64,000 bases of DNA, taken from NCBI GenBank assembly GCA_016793165.1, contig JAEULA010000052.1:1-64000 (forward strand). The letters run 5' to 3'. The position numbers and the translations under genes are program-made. Every line of letters begins with the position of its first letter. Positions within the stretch are counted from its first letter, which is position 1. The DNA comes from Alphaproteobacteria bacterium. GTDB lineage: Bacteria > Pseudomonadota > Alphaproteobacteria > CACIAM-22H2. Under the pieces are notes generated by a model. The model saw only the letters and a list, made by a program, of their open reading frames with translations, was not told the DNA's origin and ran no database searches. Shown here piece by piece: positions 28,458 through 37,315 of the stretch.

Positions 28458-30155
28458 ATGGCCGCGATTCTCAGCTCCCGACGCCGACGTTCGACGCTCC
28501 CCTCCCGCGCGCTCCAGGCCTTGAGCCAGCCGCGCTATCCGGAGCTGTGCAGGCGGTTTCCAGGGCCGGCGGCCTTCATCGATCGCGACGGCCATGTCCG
28601 CGACGTCAACGACGCGGCGGCGATGATGCTCGACGCCCTCGAGCGGCGGCCAGGCGGCCTCGCGGCGCTCGCCGCGGCGGCCGGCGGGCCGGCGCGTTTC
28701 GAGTGGCTCGACCTGCCGCAGCCGGAAAGCCGGCGCCTGGAGCTCGCGGTCGTGCCCGTGGCCGAGGGCCTTCTCCTGCTGGCGCGGGACCGCGACCCGG
28801 CATTCGCCGAGAACCTCAGCGGCGCGCTCGCCGAATCCCGCGCGCGCTACAAGGAGCTGGTCGAGATCTCCAGCGATTTCGCCTGGGAGACCGACGCGAA
28901 GGGCATCTTCGTCTTCGTCTCGCCGCGCGGGGCCCTCGGGCATTCGCCGCGCGAACTCATCGGCCGCATGGCCGGCGACATCCTGCCGGAGATCGGCGGC
29001 GACGCCTCCGCGCCGTCGCCCTTCGTCGCGCGCTCGCGGCTCGACGATGCGCAGGTCTGGGTGCAGCGGCGCGACGGCGAGCCGGCGCTGCTGTCGATCG
29101 CCGCCGTGGCGATCGTCGATGCCCGCGGCGAGTGGTGCGGCACGCGCGGCGTCGCGCGCGACCTGACCGACATGAACGAGCGCGAGACCGCGCTCGCCGC
29201 GGCCGAGCATCGCGACCGCCTGCTCGCGCACGTGCTGCGGAGCTTCGTGGAGAACGACGACCCCTCGGCCGGACTTTCGGCGGCGCTGCGCGCGAGCGTG
29301 CGCTCCTTCGGCGCCGCGGGCGGCAGCCTCTGGCGGCGCGAGGCGGCGGGCTTCACGCCCGCGGTCTCGTACGGCGCCGAGCTGCCTGACGATCTCGTCG
29401 TCGACGCGCTCGCGTCGAGCGACGGCGACGGCGACGGCGAGGCGGCGATGGCGACGCGCGGCGACGGCCGCCGCCTGGTGCTGGCGACGACGTTCCGGCA
29501 TCTCGCCAACGGCGCCATCGCCCTCTGGCGCGCGCCGACGGAGCCCGCCTGGGATGCCGGCGACATCCTGTTCTTCGCGCGGGTCGCCGCGCAGTTCGGC
29601 CTCGCGCTCGCCCAGCTGGACAGCCAGCAGGAGCTCGAGCGCCAGGCGCGCACCGACGGGCTGACCGGCCTGCTCAACCGCCGGAGCTTCCTCGGCGAGA
29701 TCGAATCCCGCCTCGCGTCGGCGACGCGGACCGGCCGCCCGGCGGCGCTCGTGTATGTCGACCTCGACAACTTCAAGCCGGTCAACGACCGCCACGGCCA
29801 TGCGCAGGGCGACGCGGTGCTCAAGACGCTGGCCGACCGGCTGCGCCGCAGCGTGCGGACGAGCGACCTCGTCGCGCGGCTCGGCGGCGACGAGTTCGCG
29901 CTGTGGCTCGAGGAGGCCGACATGCGCGGCGCCGAGGTCAAGGGCAAGGGCCTGCTCGCGCTGCGCGCGGACATCGATGCCTTCTCGGCGGCGCCGGATC
30001 TGCCGCTCGGTCTGTCGATCGGCATCGCCGTCTTCGATCCAAATCTCCGTGAGACCGTGAGCCAGCTGATCGAACGCGCCGACGCCGCGATGTACGCCGC
30101 CAAGCGCGGCGGCAAGGGCCGACTCGCGATGGCGCCGCCGCGGGCCGCGGCATGA
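28458..30155 (+). CDS. PAS/GAF-containing diguanylate cyclase
   Basis: 565 residues, soluble. An N-terminal PAS-like region (about 30-110) and a second PAS (about 128-240, ELVEISSDFAWETD) precede a GAF-like segment (about 255-385) and a GGDEF domain. The active site GGDEF is intact at 476-480, with the allosteric I-site RTSD at 467-470 exactly five residues before it, so it probably makes cyclic di-GMP with product inhibition. I start at MAAILSS; an upstream ATG at 28338 would add 40 basic residues of poor coding quality. It is coupled by ATGA to a DUF2336 gene. Confidence 0.92.
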   Translation: MAAILSSRRRRSTLPSRALQALSQPRYPELCRRFPGPAAFIDRDGHVRDVNDAAAMMLDALERRPGGLAALAAAAGGPARFEWLDLPQPESRRLELAVVPVAEGLLLLARDRDPAFAENLSGALAESRARYKELVEISSDFAWETDAKGIFVFVSPRGALGHSPRELIGRMAGDILPEIGGDASAPSPFVARSRLDDAQVWVQRRDGEPALLSIAAVAIVDARGEWCGTRGVARDLTDMNERETALAAAEHRDRLLAHVLRSFVENDDPSAGLSAALRASVRSFGAAGGSLWRREAAGFTPAVSYGAELPDDLVVDALASSDGDGDGEAAMATRGDGRRLVLATTFRHLANGAIALWRAPTEPAWDAGDILFFARVAAQFGLALAQLDSQQELERQARTDGLTGLLNRRSFLGEIESRLASATRTGRPAALVYVDLDNFKPVNDRHGHAQGDAVLKTLADRLRRSVRTSDLVARLGGDEFALWLEEADMRGAEVKGKGLLALRADIDAFSAAPDLPLGLSIGIAVFDPNLRETVSQLIERADAAMYAAKRGGKGRLAMAPPRAAA

Positions 30156-31390
30156 GCCCCGACGGCGCCGCTGCCGCCGACGCCCAGTACGAGCGCGACA
30201 AGCGGCTCGTCGCCTCGGCGAAGCCCGAGGACCGGCGCCAGGTCGCAGGGCGCGCCGGCACGCGCGCGGAGCTGCTCTACTTCCTCGCGACCGACCAGGC
30301 CTCCGACGTCCGTCGCGCCGTCGCGTCCAACGAGTCGACGCCGTGGCAGGCCGACGAGCTGCTTGTCCGCGACAAGGAGGTCGAGGTCCGCGCCGATCTC
30401 GGCGGCAAGCTCGCGCGACTGCTGCCGGGCATGTCGGACGCGGCGCGATCCGAGGTCCGCGGCCGCGTGCTCGCGATGCTCGAATCGCTCGCGAAGGACG
30501 AGGCGGTGCGCGTGCGCGCCGCCCTCGCTGAGGCGATCAAGGCGATGGACGGGATCCCGCCGTCGCTCGTGCGCGAGCTGGCCGGCGACGAGGCGCTCGC
30601 GGTCGCGGAGCCGGTGCTGCGCTTCTCGCCGCTCCTCGGCGACGACGACCTGCTCGCCATCATCGCCGGACGCCATGCGAGCGGCGCGCTGGGCGTGATC
30701 GCCGGGCGCGAGGGGATCGGCGGCGCCGTCGCCGACGCGATCGTGCGCGCGAACGACGACCAGGCCGTCGCGCTGCTGCTCGCCAACCCGTCCGCGCAGG
30801 TCCGCGAGGAGACGCTCGATCTCATCGTCGAGCGCGCCCCGAGCCGGGCGAGCTGGCATGCGCCGCTGGTCTCCCGTCCGGTGCTGCCGTCGCGGCTTGC
30901 AGCGCGCCTTGCCACGTTCCTTGCCGATGCGCTGCTGAGCAGGCTCTCGGCGCGCATCGACCTCGATCCGGGTGCGCGCAACGCCATCACGCAGGCGATC
31001 GCCGCGAAGACCGCGCCGCCCGAGGCCGAGGCGCCCGCGGCGCCCGTCGAGCCGGCCGAGGATCGGGTGAAGCGCCTCAAGCGCGAGGGCAAGCTCGACG
31101 AGGATGTGATCTGGAGCGCGATGGAGCAGAGCGATCGCGGCTTCGTGCGCGCGGCCCTGGGCGAGCTCGCCGGGGCCTCCGCGGAGTCCGTCGACAAGAT
31201 CTTCTCCGGACGCAGCGCCAAAGGCCTCGTCGCGCTGTGCTGGAAGGCCGACGTCGGGCCGCGACTGGCCTATCAGCTGCAGCTGCGCTTCGCGGGACTC
31301 TCGCCGCGTCAGGCGCTTGGTCCGAAGAGCGGGGGATGGCCCCTGACTCCCGACGAAATGACCTGGCACCTCGAGTTCTTCGGGATCTGA
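30152..31390 (+). CDS. DUF2336 domain-containing protein
   Basis: 412 residues made almost entirely of alpha helices. It contains HEAT-like repeats (for example ELLYFLATDQASDVRRAVASNES) followed by the DUF2336 region and a C-terminal KREGKLDEDVIWSAMEQSDRGFVRAALGELAG block seen in alphaproteobacterial members. The family is uncharacterised but is repeatedly found beside sensory or c-di-GMP genes; here its start overlaps the diguanylate cyclase stop. I infer that it is a partner or effector of that enzyme. Confidence 0.85.
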   Translation: MSPDGAAAADAQYERDKRLVASAKPEDRRQVAGRAGTRAELLYFLATDQASDVRRAVASNESTPWQADELLVRDKEVEVRADLGGKLARLLPGMSDAARSEVRGRVLAMLESLAKDEAVRVRAALAEAIKAMDGIPPSLVRELAGDEALAVAEPVLRFSPLLGDDDLLAIIAGRHASGALGVIAGREGIGGAVADAIVRANDDQAVALLLANPSAQVREETLDLIVERAPSRASWHAPLVSRPVLPSRLAARLATFLADALLSRLSARIDLDPGARNAITQAIAAKTAPPEAEAPAAPVEPAEDRVKRLKREGKLDEDVIWSAMEQSDRGFVRAALGELAGASAESVDKIFSGRSAKGLVALCWKADVGPRLAYQLQLRFAGLSPRQALGPKSGGWPLTPDEMTWHLEFFGI

Positions 31391-31393
31391 GCC

Positions 31394-32896
31394 TCAGCGC
31401 GCGTCGCGCGCCGCCAGCAGCCATTCGCGGCCCGTGCCCAGCGGGAACGACTTCACGACGCGGAACGTCTCGCCCTGGACCGTGAACGCCGCACGCGTGC
31501 CGCCGGCGGCCCGCGCGATACGGTCGATGACGTCGTCGTCCTCGAGCAGATGCGACGGCCGCCGCTGCGCCCACAGCTCGGCGAGGCGCGGATCGTTGGG
31601 ATCCTCGATGCCGCGCTCGGGCGGTGCGAACAGGGCGGCGACGTCGCGATCGATCAGGCCGACGGCGTAGTCGAAGACGCGGCGCTGTCCGAACAGCCCG
31701 ACGGCGCCGATGCGTCGCGTGGCGATGACGGCCTCGCGCGGCGTGTTTGCGGCGATCCAGCGGGCCGGCTCGACGAGCGGCGTGCCGAAGACGACATAAC
31801 CGGGGAAGCGGTCGGCGCGCGCCGTCTTGGCGACGTGATCGACGGCAGCGACGACCAGCAGCAGCGCGAGGACGGGCAGGATCGTCGCGCGCCGTCCGCC
31901 GGCCAGGGCGACGAACCCGGTCCAGGCCAGCAGGATCAGGACCGGCGCGTAGGGTGCGGCATAGCGTGCGAGTTCGGTCCAGTCGGGCAGGGCGTAGGTC
32001 GCGAACAGCAGGCCCGTCGCGCCGATCGCCGCGAGCATGTCGGCGCCGTCCGCGCCGTCGGCACGCAGGTGGCGCCAGCCGACGATCGCGAGACCGATCA
32101 CGGGCAGCCCGACGAGCGGGAACGGCAGATGGGCTCGGCTGCCCGTGGCGATCTCGCGCAGGTTGGCGAGCATGACGAGCATCGACGAGCTCTTGGCGCG
32201 GGCGGGCTGCGGCAGCCAGTCGCCGAACGCCGCATGTCGCGCGAGCGTCGCGAAGGCGATCAGGAAGGCGGCGACCGCGAGCGCGGTGATCGCATGGCGG
32301 TCGCGACGCAGCAGCGCGAAGAGCAGAGGGATCGCCGCCGCCTCGGGGCGCACGCAGAAGCCCGCCGCGGCGAGCACGCCCAGCGCCGGGGCGCTGCGCC
32401 GACCGGCGGCGAGCGCGGCCATCGCCGCGACCAGGGCGACGAGCAGCCCCGTCTCCATGCCGGCGACGGCGAAATACACGGTGTCGAAGCAGGTCGCGGC
32501 CAGCAGCAGCGGCGCCGCGGCGGCGACGCCGGCGGCGTCGCGCCCGCGCGGGAACAGAGTGGCGAGCAGTGCGAGGCCGACGATCAGCAGGACGGCGCCG
32601 GCGAGCTTCGCGGCGAGGGCCGGCGCCAGCAGCGGCGCCACCGCCGCCAGCAGCAGTGTCCAGCCGATGTTGGTGACCCCCTCGACCGGCGGGTCGCCCG
32701 GATTGAAGACGAAGCCGTGGCCGAGGCGGAGGTTCTCGACGTAGCGCAGGCCGATGAATGCGTCGTCGACGAAATGCGCCCTGTGCGCCCAGGCGAGGAC
32801 GGCGACGACGAGGATCGCGAGCAGGAGGAGCGGGCGCGGCGCGCCGGCGCGGCTCGAGGGCGGCGCCCCCTCTCCGCTTGTCCCCCGCGTCGTCAC
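31394..32896 (-). CDS. GT-C-type membrane glycosyltransferase-like protein
   Basis: 500 residues with about ten membrane segments and a soluble C-terminal 130 residues. The first periplasmic loop carries [25 protein letters not shown], with the DD motif typical of polyprenyl-phosphate-sugar-dependent GT-C enzymes (arabinofuranosyltransferase AftB-like). It likely adds a sugar to an envelope glycan at the outer face of the inner membrane; acceptor unknown. The start overlaps the argB stop, making it the last gene of the rpmH operon. Confidence 0.75.
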   Translation of the reverse strand: MTTRGTSGEGAPPSSRAGAPRPLLLLAILVVAVLAWAHRAHFVDDAFIGLRYVENLRLGHGFVFNPGDPPVEGVTNIGWTLLLAAVAPLLAPALAAKLAGAVLLIVGLALLATLFPRGRDAAGVAAAAPLLLAATCFDTVYFAVAGMETGLLVALVAAMAALAAGRRSAPALGVLAAAGFCVRPEAAAIPLLFALLRRDRHAITALAVAAFLIAFATLARHAAFGDWLPQPARAKSSSMLVMLANLREIATGSRAHLPFPLVGLPVIGLAIVGWRHLRADGADGADMLAAIGATGLLFATYALPDWTELARYAAPYAPVLILLAWTGFVALAGGRRATILPVLALLLVVAAVDHVAKTARADRFPGYVVFGTPLVEPARWIAANTPREAVIATRRIGAVGLFGQRRVFDYAVGLIDRDVAALFAPPERGIEDPNDPRLAELWAQRRPSHLLEDDDVIDRIARAAGGTRAAFTVQGETFRVVKSFPLGTGREWLLAARDAR

Positions 32897-33819
32897 GTCG
32901 CCGTGCGGCCGATCAGCGTGCCCACGCCGCCGTCGGAGAACAGCTCGAGCAGGATCGCGTGCGGCAGCCGCCCGTCGAGGATCACCGCGCCCTCGACGCC
33001 CTGCGCGACGGCGGATAGGCAGGTCTCGACCTTGGGGATCATGCCGCCGGAGATCGTGCCGTCTGCGATCAGCTCGTGGACGCGCTGCGGCGTGAGGTGC
33101 TGCATCAGCTTCTTCTGCTTGTCGAGCACGCCGACGACGTCGGTCATCATCAGGAGCCGCGTGGCGCGCATCGCGCCGGCGATGGCGCCGGCCGCGGTGT
33201 CGGCGTTGATGTTGTAGGTCCGGCCGTCCGCGCCGAACCCGACCGGCGCGATCACGGGGATGATCCCGGACTTGTCGAGCGTCTCGAGCAGGTTCGCGTT
33301 GATCACCTCCGGCTCGCCGACGAAGCCGAGATCGACGACCTTCTCGATGTTCGAGTCCGGATCCCGCTTGGTGCGCGTCACCTTCTTCGCGCGGATCAGG
33401 TGACCGTCCTTGCCGCAGAGCCCGAGCGCCACGCCGCCGGCGCGATTGATCGCCGCGGCGATCTGCTTGTTGAGCGATCCGGCGAGGACCATCTCGACGA
33501 CCTCGACCGTCTTCTCGTCGGTGACGCGCAACCCGTCGATGAAGCTCGACTTGATGCCGAGCTTGTCGAGCATCTGCGCGATCTGCGGCCCGCCGCCGTG
33601 CACGACGATCGGGTTGATGCCGACCTGTTTGAGCAGGACGATGTCGCGCGCGAACTCCGCGGCCACCGCCTCGTCGCCCATGGCGTGGCCGCCGTACTTC
33701 ACGACCACCGTCTTGTTGGCGTAGCGCCGCATGTACGGCAGCGCCTCGGCGAGCGTCCGGCTCTTGGCCATTGCCTCCGGATCGACGGTGGGGGCGGGGT
33801 TCTCTTTCTTCTCGGCCAT
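32893..33819 (-). CDS. argB: Acetylglutamate kinase
   Basis: 308 residues. It phosphorylates N-acetylglutamate, the second and often arginine-regulated step of arginine synthesis. The phosphate-binding [17 protein letters not shown], the [16 protein letters not shown] segment and the [11 protein letters not shown] stretch are diagnostic. The N-terminal helix (about 1-30) is the hexamerisation/arginine-sensing type found in feedback-inhibited enzymes. It follows engB by 34 bases. Confidence 0.96.
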   Translation of the reverse strand: MAEKKENPAPTVDPEAMAKSRTLAEALPYMRRYANKTVVVKYGGHAMGDEAVAAEFARDIVLLKQVGINPIVVHGGGPQIAQMLDKLGIKSSFIDGLRVTDEKTVEVVEMVLAGSLNKQIAAAINRAGGVALGLCGKDGHLIRAKKVTRTKRDPDSNIEKVVDLGFVGEPEVINANLLETLDKSGIIPVIAPVGFGADGRTYNINADTAAGAIAGAMRATRLLMMTDVVGVLDKQKKLMQHLTPQRVHELIADGTISGGMIPKVETCLSAVAQGVEGAVILDGRLPHAILLELFSDGGVGTLIGRTAT

Positions 33820-33853
33820 GCGGGTCGGCTCCTCCAGGCGGTCGCCCGGCTGT

Positions 33854-34501
33854 TTAGCCGAAGGCGGCGAGGCTCGCCAGCGCGGCCCGGAGCTCGGCGA
33901 TGCCGTCGCCCCTCTCGGCGCTCGTGGGCAGGATCTCGGGGTGGCCGGCGGGATGCTTGCGCACCTCGCGCGCGATCTCCGCGATGCGCGACCGCAGCGC
34001 CGGCGGATCGAGCTGGTCGGTCTTGGTCAGGACGACCTGCCAGCTGACCGCGGTCTCGTCCAGGAGGTCGAACAGCTCCCGGTCGTTCGGCTTCAGCCCG
34101 TGGCGGGAGTCGACCAGCACCAGGACGCGGGCCAGGCCGGCGCGGCCCCGAAGGTACTGCTTGATCAGGGCCGACCACTGGCCGAGCAGCGACTTCGACA
34201 CGCGCGCGAAGCCGTAGCCCGGCATGTCGACGAGCACGAGCTTGCGGCCCTCGACGTCCGGGCCGAGCGCGAAGAAGTTCAGCTGCTGCGTTCGCCCCGG
34301 CTCCTTGGACACGCGGGCCAGCGCGTTGCGGCCTGTGAGGGCGTTGAGCAGGCTCGACTTGCCGACATTGGAGCGGCCGGCGAAGGCGATCTCGGGCGCG
34401 CCGCGCGCCGGGAGGTCGCTCGCCCGCTGGGACGCGTGGAAGAACCGGCACTCCCCGGCGAACAGCCGGCGGCCACGCTCGAGCGCGGCCGGATCGCTCA
34501 A
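33854..34501 (-). CDS. engB: Ribosome biogenesis GTPase EngB (YsxC/YihA)
   Basis: 215 residues from TTG at 34501, which overlaps the yidC stop as TTGA; an ATG at 34543 would add 14 residues and overlap yidC by 46 bases. P-loop [18 protein letters not shown] (switch I), [13 protein letters not shown] (switch II) and LTKTDQLD (G4) are all present. EngB helps late 50S assembly. Its place after yidC is normal for alphaproteobacteria. Confidence 0.94.
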   Translation of the reverse strand: MSDPAALERGRRLFAGECRFFHASQRASDLPARGAPEIAFAGRSNVGKSSLLNALTGRNALARVSKEPGRTQQLNFFALGPDVEGRKLVLVDMPGYGFARVSKSLLGQWSALIKQYLRGRAGLARVLVLVDSRHGLKPNDRELFDLLDETAVSWQVVLTKTDQLDPPALRSRIAEIAREVRKHPAGHPEILPTSAERGDGIAELRAALASLAAFG

Positions 34502-36252
34502 TGCGCCGTCTTCGCCTGCGCCGTCTGGCGCATGATCACCCATTGCTGCGCCACCGAGAGAATGTTGTTCCAGGCCCAGTAGATCACGAGCCCCGCCGGA
34601 AAGGCAGCAAGCATGAACGTGAAGAGGATCGGCATGAACATGAAGATCTTCGCCTGCACCGGATCGGGCGGCGCGGGGTTCATCTTCTGCTGCAGCCACA
34701 TGGTGACGCCCATGATCAGCGGCCAGGCGCCCATCGTTCCGCCGAGCAGGATCACCTCGGGCGGTCCCCAGGGCAGCAGGCCGAAGAGATTGAAGATCGA
34801 GGTCGGGTCGCCCGCCGAGAGGTCCTTGATCCAGCCGTAGAACGGCGCGTGCCGCATCTCGATGGTGACGAAGAGCACCTTGTAGAGCGAGAAGAACACC
34901 GGGATCTGGATGATCACCGGCAGGCAGCCGGCGAGCGGATTGGCGCCCGACTTCTTGTAGAGCTCCATCATCGCCTGCGACATCTTCGCCTGGTCGCCGC
35001 CGTGGATGGCCTTGAGCTTCTCGATCTCGGGCTGGAGCAGCTTCATCTTGCTCATCGCGCGGTAGGACTTGTTCGCCAGCGGGAAGAACAGGCCCTTGAC
35101 GCAGAGCGTCAGAAGCAGGATCGCCAGGCCGAAATTCCCGAGCAGGCGATAGAAGAAATCCAGCACGAAGAAGATCGGGCGCGTCAGCCAGTAGAACCAG
35201 CCGAAATCCACCGCGCGGTCGAACAGGGCCACCCCGAGGCTGTTCTCGTAGGCGTCGAGCAGCCGGACCTCCTTGGCGCCCGCGAAGAGGTGGTTGACTG
35301 CGGTCGCGCCGGCGCCCGGCGCCACGGTGACCGCGCCGGCCAGGAAGTCGGCCTGGTAGGCGTCCTTGCCCTGCGCCGCGGTGTGGAGGAAGCGCGTGTC
35401 CTTCGCCGTCTTCTGGTCGGGCACGAGCGCCACGAGCCAGTACTTGTCCGTGATCCCGAGCCAGGCGCCGGTGGCCGACGCCTTGATCTCGCGCTTCTTC
35501 TTGACGTCGTCGTAGCTGGGCTCCTCGAGCTTGCCGTTCAGCACGCCGATCGGGCCCTCGTGGAGGATGTAGAATCCGAGCGTCTTGGGCGTTCCGACCC
35601 GCTGGATGCGGCCGTAGGCCTGCAGCGCGACGGGCTCGCTGCCGGAGTTGGCGACGCTGTCGGTGATCTCGAACATGAAGTTCGAGTCGATCGCGATCCT
35701 GCGCTGGAACTTGAGTCCCGCCCCGTTGTCCCAGGTCAGCGTGACCGGGGTCGTCGCCGTCAGCGTATCGCGGTCGGCGATCCAGGGCGTCTGGCCGTCG
35801 GGCACCGCGACCGACGCACTACCGGCGACCCAGCCGAACTCCGCGAAATAGGGATCGGGGGAGTTCTGCGGCGACAGCAACGTGATCGGCGCGCTGGCGG
35901 GATCGGTCGTCTCGCGATAGCGGGCGAGCTGCAGGTCGTCGATCTGGGCGCCGACGACGCGGATCGATCCCTTCACCTGCGGCGTGTCGATCCTGATCCG
36001 GGGGCTCTGGGCGACGGCGGCGGCCCGATCGGGAGCGGCGGCGGCCGGCACGCTCGGCGCGGCGCCGCCCGTGGCCTGCGGCGTCGCGGCCGGCGCCGGC
36101 GTCGCGGCCGGCTGCGTGGTGGCGGCGGGCGGCTGGGCCGCGCGCTGAGCCTGGAGGCGCGGGCCCTCGACGAGGAACTGCCAGCCGAGAACGATCGCGA
36201 CGGAGATCACGATCGCGAGGATCAGGTTCTTCTGATTGTCTTCTGTGAACAT
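34498..36252 (-). CDS. yidC: Membrane protein insertase YidC
   Basis: 584 residues. The N-terminal anchor (LILAIVISVAIVLGWQFLV) is followed by a Pro/Ala-rich linker, the large periplasmic beta domain (about 75-345) and the five-helix insertase core with FGLAILLLTLCVKGLFFPLANKSYRAM-type start and CLPVIIQIPVFFSLYKVLF. It inserts and folds inner-membrane proteins with or without SecYEG. It follows yidD by 11 bases. Confidence 0.97.
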   Translation of the reverse strand: MFTEDNQKNLILAIVISVAIVLGWQFLVEGPRLQAQRAAQPPAATTQPAATPAPAATPQATGGAAPSVPAAAAPDRAAAVAQSPRIRIDTPQVKGSIRVVGAQIDDLQLARYRETTDPASAPITLLSPQNSPDPYFAEFGWVAGSASVAVPDGQTPWIADRDTLTATTPVTLTWDNGAGLKFQRRIAIDSNFMFEITDSVANSGSEPVALQAYGRIQRVGTPKTLGFYILHEGPIGVLNGKLEEPSYDDVKKKREIKASATGAWLGITDKYWLVALVPDQKTAKDTRFLHTAAQGKDAYQADFLAGAVTVAPGAGATAVNHLFAGAKEVRLLDAYENSLGVALFDRAVDFGWFYWLTRPIFFVLDFFYRLLGNFGLAILLLTLCVKGLFFPLANKSYRAMSKMKLLQPEIEKLKAIHGGDQAKMSQAMMELYKKSGANPLAGCLPVIIQIPVFFSLYKVLFVTIEMRHAPFYGWIKDLSAGDPTSIFNLFGLLPWGPPEVILLGGTMGAWPLIMGVTMWLQQKMNPAPPDPVQAKIFMFMPILFTFMLAAFPAGLVIYWAWNNILSVAQQWVIMRQTAQAKTAH

Positions 36253-36263
36253 CGTGGGTGCGT

Positions 36264-36530
36264 TCAGAACCGGGCTTCGTTGCCGACGGGATTGTCGAGG
36301 CCGCGCGCGCGCGGGACGGGGTCGTAGCCTTCCCCGCCCCAGGGATGGCAGCGGGCCAGGCGGCGCGCCGCGAGGGCTGCGCCGCGCCAGGGCCCGTGCG
36401 CTGCGATCGCTTCCAGGGCGTAGGCCGAGCAGGTCGGGTGGAAGCGGCAGCGCGGCCCCAGCATCGGGGACAGCGTCCAGCGGTAGATCTGGATGAGGCC
36501 GCGCAGGAGGAACGCGAGAGCGGCATTCAT
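36264..36530 (-). CDS. yidD: Membrane protein insertion efficiency factor YidD
   Basis: 88 residues. The signature [15 protein letters not shown] (residues 27-41) and the [26 protein letters not shown] stretch define YidD, a small membrane-associated helper of YidC-dependent insertion. The ATG overlaps the rnpA stop, the standard arrangement. Confidence 0.96.
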   Translation of the reverse strand: MNAALAFLLRGLIQIYRWTLSPMLGPRCRFHPTCSAYALEAIAAHGPWRGAALAARRLARCHPWGGEGYDPVPRARGLDNPVGNEARF

Positions 36531-36940
36531 GATGAAGTCCGCGGCGGGGCCGTCAGCACGCGCTCGAAGGCCTGTTCCACGTCGCGCAGGAGCTTCGGCC
36601 AGGCCCGCGAGAGCGTGCCGGCCCGGGCGATCAGGACATAGTCGACGCCGGGGCGGGCGAGCCGCGCACCCAGGAGTTGCGCCGCGGCCTTGAGGCGCCG
36701 CCGTGCGCGGTTGCGGACCACCGCGCCACCGATCTTGCGGGTGGCGGTGAACCCGAAACGGGGCGTCTGGCCCCCATCCGGAGCCGCAGCGTCGCTGTCG
36801 GGTGACCGCGGCCGCGCCTGGAGGACCACGCCGGGGAGAACCGCCTTGCGGCCGCTGCCGGCAACCAAAAGAAACTCGGGCCGCCGTGTCAGCCGCGGCA
36901 GCCCTTTTCCTTCGATCATGGGCCGGGCGATTGGCGCCAT
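36527..36940 (-). CDS. rnpA: Ribonuclease P protein component
   Basis: 137 residues. It binds the 5' leader of precursor tRNA and assists the RNA subunit. The RNR motif is clear ([13 protein letters not shown], about 74-86), preceded by [14 protein letters not shown] and an N-terminal [13 protein letters not shown]. It follows rpmH by 22 bases. The insert between the first helix and FGFT ([15 protein letters not shown]) is longer than in E. coli but common in alphaproteobacteria. Confidence 0.96.
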   Translation of the reverse strand: MAPIARPMIEGKGLPRLTRRPEFLLVAGSGRKAVLPGVVLQARPRSPDSDAAAPDGGQTPRFGFTATRKIGGAVVRNRARRRLKAAAQLLGARLARPGVDYVLIARAGTLSRAWPKLLRDVEQAFERVLTAPPRTSS

Positions 36941-36962
36941 CCGCCGCTCCCCGGGAGCCAGC

Positions 36963-37100
36963 TTAGGCCGAGAGCCGCTTGCGGCCCTTGGCGCGACGAC
37001 GGGCGATCACCCGGCGACCGCCGACGGTCTCCATCCGCTTGCGAAAGCCGTGGCGGCGCTTGCGGACCAGCTTGCTCGGTTGATACGTGCGCTTAGACAA
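36963..37100 (-). CDS. rpmH: 50S ribosomal protein L34, TTG start
   Basis: 45 residues: (M)[10 protein letters not shown], then the arginine/lysine-rich body with [16 protein letters not shown] and ending RKRLSA. This is the full L34. The initiator is TTG at 37100; no ATG lies upstream in frame near the promoter, and the KRTYQPS start is where every L34 begins. It heads the rpmH-rnpA-yidD-yidC-engB-argB operon from a strong promoter about 60 bases upstream. Confidence 0.97.
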   Translation of the reverse strand: MSKRTYQPSKLVRKRRHGFRKRMETVGGRRVIARRRAKGRKRLSA

Positions 37101-37156
37101 GGGTTTAGCTCCGGTCTACACCGCGGTGAAGGCGGGATCTTTCGGGAATGGCGCGG

Positions 37157-37186
37157 CTTATATCGGCCGGGGGGGATCCAAGTCAA
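37157..37186 (-). promoter_or_regulatory. Sigma-70-type promoter of the rpmH operon
   Basis: On the minus strand TTGACT (37186-37181), an 18-base spacer, then TATAAG (37162-37157): five of six matches in both boxes. Transcription would start near 37150 and run into rpmH with a leader of about 50 bases. Confidence 0.75.
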
Positions 37187-37193
37187 ATGACGT

Positions 37194-37227
37194 GGTCGCG
37201 GGACGACCCCTTGGGGTCGCCGCGACC
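37194..37227. promoter_or_regulatory. Long bulged hairpin between rpmH and ggt
   Basis: An outer 8-bp stem (GGTCGCGG with CCGCGACC) and an inner 6-bp stem (CGACCC with GGGTCG) share one hairpin with a two-base bulge. It lies just outside the rpmH -35 and about 90 bases before ggt, so it could be in the ggt leader or act as a transcription boundary. Confidence 0.4.
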
Positions 37228-37315
37228 GCTTGGCGGTTGATTTCGCCCGCTGCCCTCCGTAGTCCTGCGAGGCGCGCTCGGCAACCCGACCGCGTTTTCC
37301 GTCAGGGCCAATTTC

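Noticed and set aside
36941..37315. Replication origin beside rpmH
   Set aside because: No dnaA gene, no cluster of DnaA boxes and no AT-rich unwinding region; the divergent gene is ggt.
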